DNA of 64,000 bases from DASZYF01 sp035545535. Lineage in GTDB: Bacteria > Actinomycetota > Actinomycetes > Mycobacteriales > CAJCIY01. Where the stretch lies: positions 1 through 64,000 of the forward strand of contig DASZYF010000005.1 in assembly GCA_035545535.1 (NCBI GenBank), in the 5' to 3' direction. The notes below the pieces were generated by a model. It saw only the letters and a list, made by a program, of their open reading frames with translations, made no database searches and was not told where the DNA came from. Shown here in pieces: positions 23,777 through 32,204 of this stretch (position 1 is the stretch's first letter; each line of letters opens with the position of its first letter). The position numbers and the translations under genes are program-made.

Positions 23777-26212
23777 TCAGCCGGTGACGATGTTGCGGGC
23801 GCGCAGGTCGGCGATCGCCGACGCGTCGTAGCCGAGCTCGGTGAGGATCGCATCGGTCTGCTCGCCGGCGAGGCAGAAGCCCCTCGCCTGCGTGCGGGAC
23901 CGCGAGAACCGGGTCGGCGAGGTGAGCCGCGGGTACTCGTCGAACACGGGCCCGGTGGTCGTCGTCGTGTACTCCTCCGCGAGCGCGGGGTCGGTGAGCA
24001 TCAGCTTCTGCGGCTGGTCCTCGTGGACCTCGACGCACCCCACCCCGGCGGCGGTGAGCTCGGCCTCCCACTGCGTGGCGGTCTTCGTCGCGAACGCCTT
24101 CGCGAGCACCTCGGCCAGGTCGGTGTCGTGCTCGCGCCGCAGAGATGCGGTCGCGAACCGCGCGTCGTCACCGAGCGGTGCGTCGCCGGCCAGCGCCGCC
24201 ACCAGCGCGTCCCACTCGTCGGGCACCGGCGCCGCGAGGAACACCCACCCCGCGGCGGTCTCGTACATGCGGTACAGGGCTCCGAACCCGAGGTAGTCGG
24301 GGTCGACGGATGGGCCCGCGGGCCGGCCGGCGTACGTCACGGTGTGGTCGAGGTTGGCGAGCGCGTTGGTGCCGAGCATGGTGGCGGTGAGCGGCGGCAG
24401 CGCCCGGCCACGGGCGCGCGCGAGGAGCCCGAGCAGCATGGTCGACGCGACGCCGAGCGCGGCGATGCCGTCGGCCTGCAGTGGCACCGTCGTGCCGCCG
24501 CTCATGAGGTGCATGGCGGTGCGCTTGATCTCGTCTACGGTCGCGGCGGGCGTGACCGCGTGGGCGGCATCGGTCAGCACCACACCACCCGCGGCGCCGA
24601 TGGACGGTGCGTACGCGGGCTTGGCGCCGTAAGGGCCGTCGGTGCCGTAGCCGGGTGCGTTGACGTAGATGAGGTCGGGGTTGATCGCGCACAGCGTCGC
24701 GGCATCGACACCCGCCCGCTCGGGCGCACCGGCCCTGAAGCTCTGCAGCACGATGTCGCTGCGCGCGGCGAGCTCGTGGACGATGCGCCGGCCCTCGTCG
24801 GTCGAGAGGTCGAGGGCGATGGACTCCTTGCCCTGCAGCACCTTCGCGCCGCCGCTCTCCGGGAACGGCTGCACGCGCCGGATGGTGTCGCCCTCGAGCG
24901 ACTCGACCTTGATGACGCGGGCGCCGAGGTCGGCGAGGAGCGTGGCGCCGAACGGCGCCGCGAACATCAGGCCGAGCTCGAGCACGGTCACACCGGCGAG
25001 CGGCAGCTCATCGCTGCGGGTTGTGGTGGGGTCCGGGGTGCTCGACGCCGGAGCGGGCGCGGCGTTCTCACCGAGGGCGTGCTCACCGAGGCGGGGCGCC
25101 GGTCGCAGCGTCGTCAGTGGCCGACCCCCCGCGAACGCGAGCGTCGACGGCTGGCGCACCGGCCCGAGCTCGGGATCGTCCACGACCGCCACGCGCCCGT
25201 CGTGCACGAGCTGCGGGTGGTCGAGCACCTCGGCGCCGGTGCGGAAGACCTCGGCGAACACGTCGGGGTTCCGTGCGAAGACCGCTTCCCACTCCGCGCG
25301 TGTCCGTTCCCCGACCTTGCGGATCATCAGCTCCCACAGCTCGGTGCGCAGCTCTTGCGTGGGGAGCACGGGCACGCCGGCCCACTTGGGGTCGGTGAAG
25401 ATGTCGCCCAGGCCGATCTCCTGCATCAGCGCGAGGAACAGGCGCGGCTGCACCTGGGCGAACTGCAGCCAGGTGCCGTCGGAGGTCGGGGCGATCGTCA
25501 ACGCGTAGACGAGCGGCGCGAGGATCTGGCCCTTCTCGTCGAACGCGTCCGCGACCGTGTAGGCGTCGGGCCAGCGCACGCCGATCAGCTCGGTGAACCA
25601 CTGCCAGGTGTCGAGGGTGTGCACGCCGCGCACGAGGTCGGCCTCGACGTGCTGACCGACCCCGCTGGTCTCGCGCTCGTACAGCGCGGCGAGGATGCCG
25701 TGGACCGCGGTCTGCGCGGCGCCCCACGAGGCGTAGGGGATCGAGGCGAACGCGGGCCCGGGCCGGTCGGTGATGCGGCGCTTCACGTGGAAGAAGCCGA
25801 GCTTCGCCATGACCAGGCCCTCGTAGCCCTTGAGGTGGGCGAGCGGTCCGGTCGATCCCCAGCCGGTGATGGAGGCGCTCACCAGCCGCGGGTTCAGCTC
25901 GCGGAGGCGCTCGGGCGTGAGGCCGAGGTGCTCGATCGTCGACGGCCGCGAGGTCGTGACGAGCACGTCGGCGCCGTGGATCAGGTCGTCCAAGCGGCCC
26001 CGGCCGGCGACCTCCGCGAGGTCGAGCACGATGCTGCCCTTGCCGCGGCCGAGCGCCGGCCAGCTCGGGAGGGTGCGGATCGGCAGGCCGCCCGGCGGCT
26101 CGACGAGCAGCACGTCGGCGCCGGCGTCGGCCAGCAGCTGGGTGGCCATCGCACCCGACAGCGAACGCGACAGGTCGATGGCGGTGAGCCCGGCGAGGGG
26201 ACCTTCGGTCAT
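23777..26212 (-). CDS. Tandem CaiB/BaiF family CoA-transferase (two fused copies)
   Basis: This ~811-residue protein consists of two class III CoA-transferase modules. Residues ~1-385 begin EGPLAGLTAIDLSRSLSGAM. Residues ~410-811 begin LPLAGVTVLELGLMFAAPFG, joined by an Ala/Pro/Ser/Thr linker. Both carry GADVLLVEPPGG/GARVIKVES-type CoA-binding motifs. By eye alignment with formyl-CoA transferase, the catalytic Asp position is Arg in the first half (VEADLVRGVH) and Gly in the second (LTATMLGTNA), so its activity is uncertain. The start chosen is ATG 26212 with TTGGAG upstream; ATG 26221 and TTG 26227 are alternatives. The promoter region holds the shared operator. Confidence 0.83.
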   Translation of the reverse strand: MTEGPLAGLTAIDLSRSLSGAMATQLLADAGADVLLVEPPGGLPIRTLPSWPALGRGKGSIVLDLAEVAGRGRLDDLIHGADVLVTTSRPSTIEHLGLTPERLRELNPRLVSASITGWGSTGPLAHLKGYEGLVMAKLGFFHVKRRITDRPGPAFASIPYASWGAAQTAVHGILAALYERETSGVGQHVEADLVRGVHTLDTWQWFTELIGVRWPDAYTVADAFDEKGQILAPLVYALTIAPTSDGTWLQFAQVQPRLFLALMQEIGLGDIFTDPKWAGVPVLPTQELRTELWELMIRKVGERTRAEWEAVFARNPDVFAEVFRTGAEVLDHPQLVHDGRVAVVDDPELGPVRQPSTLAFAGGRPLTTLRPAPRLGEHALGENAAPAPASSTPDPTTTRSDELPLAGVTVLELGLMFAAPFGATLLADLGARVIKVESLEGDTIRRVQPFPESGGAKVLQGKESIALDLSTDEGRRIVHELAARSDIVLQSFRAGAPERAGVDAATLCAINPDLIYVNAPGYGTDGPYGAKPAYAPSIGAAGGVVLTDAAHAVTPAATVDEIKRTAMHLMSGGTTVPLQADGIAALGVASTMLLGLLARARGRALPPLTATMLGTNALANLDHTVTYAGRPAGPSVDPDYLGFGALYRMYETAAGWVFLAAPVPDEWDALVAALAGDAPLGDDARFATASLRREHDTDLAEVLAKAFATKTATQWEAELTAAGVGCVEVHEDQPQKLMLTDPALAEEYTTTTTGPVFDEYPRLTSPTRFSRSRTQARGFCLAGEQTDAILTELGYDASAIADLRARNIVTG

Positions 26213-26247
26213 TTCCGGCATCTCCAACGGCCGCGTCGACGTAACTG

Positions 26248-26259
26248 TCTTAGTTAACT
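26248..26259. promoter_or_regulatory. Shared operator in divergent CoA-transferase/crotonase promoter
   Basis: TCTTAGTTAACT is followed by A, so the core TAGTTAACTA is a perfect palindrome. Upstream TAACTG (26242-26247) matches the sequence preceding the site at 4885. A plus-strand promoter, TCGACG (26236-26241), 17 nt, TACGAT (26259-26264), spans it. Confidence 0.5.
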
Positions 26260-26348
26260 ACGATCGGCCGCGCAGCGATAGCCGATCCGACGCTTCGAGT
26301 CGACGGGCGCGACCTCCGCGCCGCCGACGGGACGAGGAGAGCACTGGC

Positions 26349-27113
26349 ATGGCAGACGTCGTACTGGTCGAGCAGCGCGACGGCGTGCAGCTCATCACGA
26401 TCAACCGGCCGGAGGCGCGCAACGCGGTGAACCGCGCGGTGTCCGAAGGCGTCAGCGCGGCCCTCGCCGAGCTCGACCGCCGGGCCGACCTCGCCGTCGC
26501 GATCATCACCGGCGCGGGCGGCACGTTCTGCTCGGGCATGGACCTCAAGGCCTTCGTCGCGGGCGAGAACGTGCTGGCGCCCCGCACCGGCTTCGCGGGC
26601 ATCTGCCACGCACCGCCCGCCAAGCCGGTCATCGCGGCGGTGGAGGGCTGGGCGCTCGCCGGGGGCTGCGAGATCGCGCTGGCGTGCGACATGGTCGTCG
26701 CGGCGGAGGACGCGCAGCTCGGCATCCCCGAGGTGAAGCGGGGTCTCGTCGCCGGCGCCGGCGGCTTGTTGCGGCTGCCGAAGAAGATCCCGAGCGCGAT
26801 CGCCTACGAGCTCGTGCTGACCGGAGATCCGCTCTCCGCGGTCGTGGCTCACCGGCTCGGACTCGTCAACACGCTCACCCCGAAGGGCGGGGCGCTCGAG
26901 GGCGCACTTGCGCTCGCCGCGCGCATCACGCCCAACGGGCCGCTGGCGCTCGCGGCGACGAAGCGCATCATCGACTTCGCGGTCGACCACACGACCGAGG
27001 ACGGCTGGGCGCTGCAGGCGGAGGTGCTCCCCGCGATCGCCGCGTCGAAAGACGCCCGTGAAGGAGCGATCGCGTTCGCCGAGAAGCGCGCGCCGGCGTG
27101 GACGGGCGCGTGA
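26349..27113 (+). CDS. Enoyl-CoA hydratase
   Basis: This 254-residue crotonase has canonical features: TFCSGMDLKAFVAGE, VEGWALAGGCEIALACDMVV with the first catalytic Glu, and IPEVKRGLVAGAGGLLRLPK with the second. It should hydrate 2-enoyl-CoA in a beta-oxidation turn. ATG 26349 follows a strong GAGGAG 11 nt upstream. It is divergent from the tandem CoA-transferase across a region with the shared operator, and its stop overlaps the start of the thiolase-like gene (GTGA). Hydration and the downstream step are thus co-expressed. Confidence 0.9.
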   Translation: MADVVLVEQRDGVQLITINRPEARNAVNRAVSEGVSAALAELDRRADLAVAIITGAGGTFCSGMDLKAFVAGENVLAPRTGFAGICHAPPAKPVIAAVEGWALAGGCEIALACDMVVAAEDAQLGIPEVKRGLVAGAGGLLRLPKKIPSAIAYELVLTGDPLSAVVAHRLGLVNTLTPKGGALEGALALAARITPNGPLALAATKRIIDFAVDHTTEDGWALQAEVLPAIAASKDAREGAIAFAEKRAPAWTGA

Positions 27114-28621
27114 GCGTGCCTGCCCGTCCCGACCCGGCCCGGGTCCCGGTCGTCGTCGGGGTCGGTCAGCTGCGGAACAACCGGGAGCGCACCGTCGACG
27201 CTGCGCGTGAACCCGCCGAGCTGATCGCCGACGCGGTCCGGCGCGCGGTCGCGGACGCGGGCGCCCCGTCGTTGCTCGACCGCGCCGACCGGCTCGACGT
27301 CGTCCGCGTCATCTCGTGGGAGTACGACGACCTCGTCGGCGACGTCGCGCGGCTGCTCGGCCGGGACGCGATCGCCGGCGAGCACAGCGACGTCGGGGGC
27401 AACCGTCCCGTGCAGCTGCTGGACGAGGCCGCCGCGCGGATCGCCGACGGTGCGGCGGACGTGCAGGTCGTCGCGGGCGCCGAAGCCGCGGCGTCGTTCA
27501 CCGCGCTGATGAAGGCCGGAGCGGAACCGCCCTGGTCCCGGCGCCCCGGCGGTCCCGTGCGGTTCGCGCCCGACATCGCGGGCACCGAGCTCGCGCGCCG
27601 CCACCACGTCGCCGTGCCGGTGCGCGCCTACCCGCTGTACGAGAACGCGCTGCGCGCATCGCTCGGCCAGTCGTTCGCGCAGGCGCAGGAATGGTCCGCC
27701 GACATCTACGCGGACTTCACCCACGTCGCCGCCGCCAACGACGCCGCCTGGGACCCGGTCGTGCGCACGGCGGACGAGATCGCGACCGTCGCCGGGAAGA
27801 ACCGGATGATCTGCTACCCGTACCCGCTGCTCATGAACGCGCAGCCCGCGGTCGACCAGGCGGCGGCGGTCGTCGTCACGTCGCTGGCCACCGCGCGTGC
27901 GCTCGGCATCGACGAGGCGCAGGTCGTCCACGTGTGGGGCGGCGCCGGCGGCGCCGACAGCAAGGACATCCTCGCCCGCGTCGCCTACGACCGTGCGCCG
28001 GCGATGGCCGCCACGCTCGACGCCACGCTCGAGCAGACCGGGATCGGCATCGACGACGTCGACGTGCTCGACCTGTACTCGTGCTTCCCGTGCGTACCGA
28101 AGCTGGCCGCGCTGCACCTCGGCCTGTCCCGGGATCGCCGGTTGTCGGTGACCGGTGGCCTGACGGCGTTCGGGGGACCGGGCAACAGCTACTCGACGCA
28201 CGCCCTGGTCGCGGCGACGCGAGCACTGCGGGCCGGTGGCCGCACGGCGCTCGTCTACGGCAACGGCGAGCTCGTGACGAAGCACCACGCCGTCGTGCTC
28301 TCGCGGGAACCGCACCGGGACGGCTACGTCGGACGCCGTGATGCGGTGACCGCCGACGCGCAGGGTCCCCGCCTCGTCGAGGTGGCGTCGGGCGCCGCGA
28401 CGGTCGAGACCTTCACGGTCTCCTACACGCGGACCGGCGAGCCCGAGCACGGCTACGTCATCGGCCGGCTCCCGAACGGCGACCGGTTCGTCGCCAACAC
28501 GCCGGACGGGGACGCCGCGACGCTGCGCGCGCTGGTCGAGCCCGCCGGCGATCCGATCGGACGCCCGGGCACGGTGGCGCCGTCCGGCGACGGGCGCAAC
28601 CTGTTCGCCCTGGCCCGCTGA
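27110..28621 (+). CDS. Thiolase-like protein type 1 (TLP1-like)
   Basis: This 503-residue protein has a thiolase-like core (VPVVVGVGQLRNNRERTVDA; DVDVLDLYSCFPCVPKLAAL; GGLTAFGGPGNSYSTHALVA) and an extra C-terminal ~90-residue domain (ATVETFTVSYTRTGEPEHGY). This layout matches the mycobacterial TLP1 family. Where classical thiolases carry the nucleophilic cysteine, the sequence is DVGGNRPVQLLDEAAARI, so no obvious nucleophile is present. Its reaction is therefore uncertain, although CoA-ester binding is expected. The GTG at 27110 overlaps the crotonase stop. The gene ends 8 nt before the convergent TetR gene. Confidence 0.82.
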   Translation: MSVPARPDPARVPVVVGVGQLRNNRERTVDAAREPAELIADAVRRAVADAGAPSLLDRADRLDVVRVISWEYDDLVGDVARLLGRDAIAGEHSDVGGNRPVQLLDEAAARIADGAADVQVVAGAEAAASFTALMKAGAEPPWSRRPGGPVRFAPDIAGTELARRHHVAVPVRAYPLYENALRASLGQSFAQAQEWSADIYADFTHVAAANDAAWDPVVRTADEIATVAGKNRMICYPYPLLMNAQPAVDQAAAVVVTSLATARALGIDEAQVVHVWGGAGGADSKDILARVAYDRAPAMAATLDATLEQTGIGIDDVDVLDLYSCFPCVPKLAALHLGLSRDRRLSVTGGLTAFGGPGNSYSTHALVAATRALRAGGRTALVYGNGELVTKHHAVVLSREPHRDGYVGRRDAVTADAQGPRLVEVASGAATVETFTVSYTRTGEPEHGYVIGRLPNGDRFVANTPDGDAATLRALVEPAGDPIGRPGTVAPSGDGRNLFALAR

Positions 28622-28629
28622 GGCGGTGA

Positions 28630-29328
28630 TCAGCGCGTCGCCGACTCCAGCTCACGCTCCAGACCCGTGATGATGGTGTGCAGTCCGGCTGCGTAGTCCT
28701 GCGACGTCGAGAACGTGAAGGTCCAGTACGGCGCGGCGCGTTGCATCGCGCCGAGACCCGTCAGGTCAGCGCCCACCCGATGCGGCGCGAGCCGGCGTGC
28801 GGGGTCGGGCAGTCCGGAGCGCAAGGACGCCCGCTCGTTGAGCAGGCAGCCTCGGCAGTAGGTCGACAGCGTGTGGTAGGCCCGTGCGGCACCTTCCGGG
28901 GTGAAGCCCGCGGCGAGCAGCAGCTCCAGCTGACGGTTGATGCGCTCATAGCTCAGCCGGACCGCCTCCGGATCCTGGGCCAGCTCTGTCCACCGCACGA
29001 CGAGAAGCTCGAGCAGCACGCGGTCTTCGCGCAGGATCGTGCGGTACTCGGTCCAGTAGCGGTTGATCTCGACCTGCCAGGTGTCGTCCCCCGACCCGGG
29101 CAGCCGCGCGTTGAACGTGCGGAGCGCGTGCAGGCTGAGCGACGCGAGCAGGTCTTCCTTCCGCTTGAAGTGCCAGTGCACCGCGGTCGGACGCACCCCG
29201 AGAGCTCGCGCGAGCCGGGGGATCGAGAACTCCTCCACCCCGACGTCGTCGATCACGGTCCGGGCGGCGGCTTCGATGGCGGCGCGGTCCAGGCTCCCGC
29301 GCGGGAGGCGCGTCGATGCGGCGGTCAT
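28630..29328 (-). CDS. TetR family regulator (FAD oxidoreductase unit)
   Basis: This 232-residue TetR protein has the DNA-binding region LDRAAIEAAARTVIDDVGVE, then FSIPRLARALGVRPTAVHWH. The C-terminal domain has the TetR_C-like segment EDRVLLELLVVRWTELAQDP. It lies 6 nt after the FAD oxidoreductase stop on the same strand, so the two are co-transcribed. A 21-bp palindrome in the divergent promoter at 31011-31031 is the likely binding site, giving autoregulated control of the oxidoreductase and of the rightward unit starting with the SnoaL-like gene. Confidence 0.87.
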   Translation of the reverse strand: MTAASTRLPRGSLDRAAIEAAARTVIDDVGVEEFSIPRLARALGVRPTAVHWHFKRKEDLLASLSLHALRTFNARLPGSGDDTWQVEINRYWTEYRTILREDRVLLELLVVRWTELAQDPEAVRLSYERINRQLELLLAAGFTPEGAARAYHTLSTYCRGCLLNERASLRSGLPDPARRLAPHRVGADLTGLGAMQRAAPYWTFTFSTSQDYAAGLHTIITGLERELESATR

Positions 29329-29334
29329 CGGTGC

Positions 29335-30948
29335 CTATCGTCGCGCCTTCAGATGACGCGCGGCCCGCTGCGCCGCGGTGCGACCGGGGAGACCGCTCAC
29401 GCCCCCGCCCGGATGGGTGCCCGCGCCGCCCAGGAAGAGGCCTTCGAGGGGGGTCTTCCCGAGCCCGAGCCCGACCGCGGGCCGAAGCGGTCCGGAGTTC
29501 AGCAGGCCCATGTCGTTGTGGGTGATGCAGCCGTTGCGGACGTTCAGCCGTGCGGCCAGATCTTCGGGCGTCTCGACGAGGCGGCCGATCTCGGCCTGCT
29601 CGAGGGGTTGGATGTAGGAGCCCAGCTTCGCCAGGATCGCGTCCGCTGCCGCATGCCGAACGGCCTCCCACCCCGCTGCGGGTGCGACCGGCACGGACAA
29701 GGCGTAGAGGTACAGCACCTCCTGGCCGGGGGGCGCCTGCGTGGGATCCTCGGCCGAGGGCGCGGCGAGCCAGAGCGCGGGGTCGGCGGGCAGCTCGCCG
29801 CGGGCGGCGCTGGCGTAGGACTCGCGCACGGACTCCTCAGTGGCGACGAGCAGCGTCGGCCGGCGCAAGTCGACGGCGTCCTCGCGCTTGTGGCTGATGA
29901 CGTGGATCTGCTCGGACAGGGCCATGTCGATCTTGAAGATCCCCGAGCCGGTGCGGTTGGCCGCCGAGTGGTCGAGGCGGGCCGTGAGCTGCGGGCCGAC
30001 GACGTCTTCGTCGACGAGCTCGCGCAGCGTCGTCCAGGAGTCCGCGGCGGAGACGACGGCGCGCGCGGTCACGACGCGGCCGTCGCTCAGCTCGACGCCG
30101 CGCACCCGGCCGCTCGCGTGCAGGATCTCGGCGACGGGGGCGGACGTCGTCAGCGCGCCGCCGTGCGCGCGCAGGCACCGGATGAGCGCGTCGGTCAGCG
30201 TCTGCATCCCACCGATCGGTCGGCCGACCCCGGCCCGGCTGAGCAGAGCCAGCAGCAGGAAGCCAAGTCCGCTCCCGGGCTCGTCGACCGGCCCCGCGCC
30301 GCCGGCGAGGTTGACCAGCGCGCCGCGCACCAACGGATGCGTGAACCGCTCGTCGACGGCCATGGCGGCGCTGCCCGTGAGCAGCGCGGCGATGTCCGAC
30401 AACCGCTTCCGGTTCTTGAAGGCCTCGCGGGCGGTGTGGACGATCAGCCGCGGCGATGGCCGCGCCGTGTCGCTGCCCATGATCGGGAGGGCGGTCGTGA
30501 TCACCCGGTCGAGCAGGTCCATGAAGTCGAGGAACGCCGCGGCATCGCGCCGCGAGTGCGGTTCGATCTCGGCCGCGGTGCGGCGCGGGTCACGCCAGAG
30601 CGCGAGTGACTCCCCGTCGGGGTGGAGCGAGACGTAGCCCGGGTCGGGCTTCACCATCTTCAAGCCGTGCTCGCGCAGCGCGAGCTCACGCGGGATCTGC
30701 GAGTGCAGCAGCGCGATGAGGTCGACCGCGCAGGTGTTGACGGTGTGGCCGGGCGCCGAGGGGATGAACGGTCCGGACGTCGTCATCCCGCCGGGAAGTG
30801 CGGCGCGCTCGACCACCGACACCCGTAGGCCGGCCTTCGCCAGGTAGCACGCGCACACCAGACCGTTGTGGCCCGCGCCGATCACGACGACGTCGGTGTC
30901 GGCGGGCAGCGGCTGCGCGGCCGATGCCGCGTGCGGCGTGGTGGTCAC
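29335..30948 (-). CDS. FAD-dependent oxidoreductase, CrtI/phytoene-desaturase-like
   Basis: This ~537-residue flavoprotein has an N-terminal dinucleotide-binding fold, DTDVVVIGAGHNGLVCACYL. The second-domain motif is GGMQTLTDALIRCLRAHGGA, and the C-terminal FAD signature is LFLGGAGTHPGGGVSGLPGR. Relatives are carotenoid desaturases, isomerases and other amine/alkene oxidoreductases; a polyisoprenoid or sterol-like substrate is possible but unproven. I place the start at GTG 30948, preceded by GAGGGG. An in-frame TTG at 31011 would extend it by 21 residues but overlaps the palindromic operator. It is followed by its probable TetR regulator. Confidence 0.8.
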   Translation of the reverse strand: MTTTPHAASAAQPLPADTDVVVIGAGHNGLVCACYLAKAGLRVSVVERAALPGGMTTSGPFIPSAPGHTVNTCAVDLIALLHSQIPRELALREHGLKMVKPDPGYVSLHPDGESLALWRDPRRTAAEIEPHSRRDAAAFLDFMDLLDRVITTALPIMGSDTARPSPRLIVHTAREAFKNRKRLSDIAALLTGSAAMAVDERFTHPLVRGALVNLAGGAGPVDEPGSGLGFLLLALLSRAGVGRPIGGMQTLTDALIRCLRAHGGALTTSAPVAEILHASGRVRGVELSDGRVVTARAVVSAADSWTTLRELVDEDVVGPQLTARLDHSAANRTGSGIFKIDMALSEQIHVISHKREDAVDLRRPTLLVATEESVRESYASAARGELPADPALWLAAPSAEDPTQAPPGQEVLYLYALSVPVAPAAGWEAVRHAAADAILAKLGSYIQPLEQAEIGRLVETPEDLAARLNVRNGCITHNDMGLLNSGPLRPAVGLGLGKTPLEGLFLGGAGTHPGGGVSGLPGRTAAQRAARHLKARR

Positions 30949-31004
30949 GAACCCCTCGATCCCGGTGCGGTTGCGCCGTGCGATGTCGGCGAGTCGGACA
31001 TCCG

Positions 31005-31034
31005 TTGTCAATACTGACGTACCGACAGTATAGT
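31005..31034. promoter_or_regulatory. Bidirectional promoter with 21-bp palindrome
   Basis: The arms ATACTG (31011-31016) and CAGTAT (31026-31031), with inner CG pairs, form a palindromic operator. It lies in the spacer of a plus-strand promoter, TTGTCA (31005-31010), 18 nt, TATAGT (31029-31034). On the other strand TATACT (31033-31028) can serve the FAD oxidoreductase. Confidence 0.6.
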
Positions 31035-31111
31035 GTGCGACCCGTCACAAATGCGGCCCGCCCGCGGTCGGGCCGGTTGCCGGAGGCAGCGAGCACGAGA
31101 GGTGAGTGGTT

Positions 31112-31603
31112 GTGTCCACGCCCGAAGCCATCGACATCGAGCAGCTCGTACGCGGCTGGGTCCAGTCCTACTCGGACAAGGACTTCGACGCGCACAACGC
31201 CCTCATCCACCCCGATGCCGTCGTGGTCTACCCGGAGATGGGCTTCGTCGACCCGCACCTGAGCGCGGGGCGGGACTTCCTCGTGAAGACGCTGGAGAAG
31301 GACGAGAAGGCCTTCGTCGACCTGAAGATGGTCATCGGCGACGTGTGGGTCGTGGGCAACGTCGCGTTCGTCGAGGGCCACTTCGTCGGATCGAAGCTCG
31401 GCAGCACCGTCGGAGAGCAGGCGTCGGGCTCCGACATGTACCTCCGCTTCCTCAACCGGATCGAGATCGAGGACGGCCTGGTCAAGCTCGTCCACGCCTA
31501 CTACGACACCGCGCTCCTCTACCAGATCCAGCTCGGCATGGAAGGTCCCACGAAGGCCAACCCCATCCCGCCCTGGATGCTCGCGCTCAGCGCCGCCAGC
31601 TGA
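31112..31603 (+). CDS. SnoaL/NTF2-like small protein
   Basis: This 163-residue protein has the cone-shaped alpha+beta fold pattern of SnoaL-like polyketide cyclases and steroid-isomerase relatives. An N-terminal helix, DIEQLVRGWVQSYSDKDFDA, is followed by LIHPDAVVVYPEMGFVD, then beta strands WVVGNVAFVEGHFVGS and YLRFLNRIEIEDGLVKLVHA. Members bind small hydrophobic molecules and may isomerise, hydrate or merely bind them. It starts at GTG 31112 after an AGAGGTG site; GTG 31106 is possible. It is first in a rightward run with an ABC importer and faces the CrtI-like gene across the palindromic operator. Confidence 0.78.
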   Translation: MSTPEAIDIEQLVRGWVQSYSDKDFDAHNALIHPDAVVVYPEMGFVDPHLSAGRDFLVKTLEKDEKAFVDLKMVIGDVWVVGNVAFVEGHFVGSKLGSTVGEQASGSDMYLRFLNRIEIEDGLVKLVHAYYDTALLYQIQLGMEGPTKANPIPPWMLALSAAS

Positions 31604-31619
31604 GCCCGGGGTCGACTGC

Positions 31620-32204
31620 GTGATCCGCCAGGAGCTCGGCGGTCTCACGGACGGCCAGCGCTGGACGGCGGCTCTCCTGGTCCTGGCCGTCGGGTTGTTC
31701 CTCGGCCTGGGCCTTCCGCGGACGAGGCTGCTCGCGAACGACACCATCACCGGCAGCCTCGGCCCGCCCGTCGGTGCGCCCCTGCCGGCGCCGGTCACGA
31801 CGCCGAGCAGCTCGGTCGCTCCGGAACCGGCACCGGCGATCGCGAGTCCTCCCCGGCTCCCGTCTCCGACGCCGAACGTGCGCGGCACCACCCGGCCCGC
31901 CGTGACCCCGACGTCGGCGAGGACGACACCCGTCGCGCCGGCCCGGTCTCAGCCCGCGTCCCCGACACCGTCGCCCAGCGGGGGGTGCGGCATCGCCGTG
32001 GCGGTCCCTTCGTCTCTCGCCCCGCCCCTCCTGCTCGGCGGGTTCGTCCCGTCGGCTCCGGTGCCGCTGCCCACCGCCGCCTGCCCGGTCTGCGACGAGC
32101 TGACGTCGCTCGTGTCGGTCATCCCCCTCGACCTCATCGGTCTGGTCGCGCCACTGCCTCCGATCTGCAGCAGTGACCCGGCCGACCCACCGTCGATGCC
32201 ATGA
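31620..32204 (+). CDS. Unknown membrane-anchored Pro/Ser/Thr-rich protein
   Basis: This 194-residue protein of no family I recognise has one N-terminal hydrophobic helix, WTAALLVLAVGLFLGLGLP (residues ~15-33). About 85 low-complexity residues rich in Pro, Ser, Thr and Ala follow. The C-terminal ~75-residue region is mostly apolar and has three or more cysteines (GGCGIAV, CPVCDE, PICSS). It is probably exported and tethered by its N-terminus. The start is GTG 31620, 16 nt after the SnoaL-like stop, and its end overlaps the ATP-binding gene (ATGA). This position suggests an accessory surface component of the importer, but there is no direct evidence. Confidence 0.6.
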   Translation: MIRQELGGLTDGQRWTAALLVLAVGLFLGLGLPRTRLLANDTITGSLGPPVGAPLPAPVTTPSSSVAPEPAPAIASPPRLPSPTPNVRGTTRPAVTPTSARTTPVAPARSQPASPTPSPSGGCGIAVAVPSSLAPPLLLGGFVPSAPVPLPTAACPVCDELTSLVSVIPLDLIGLVAPLPPICSSDPADPPSMP

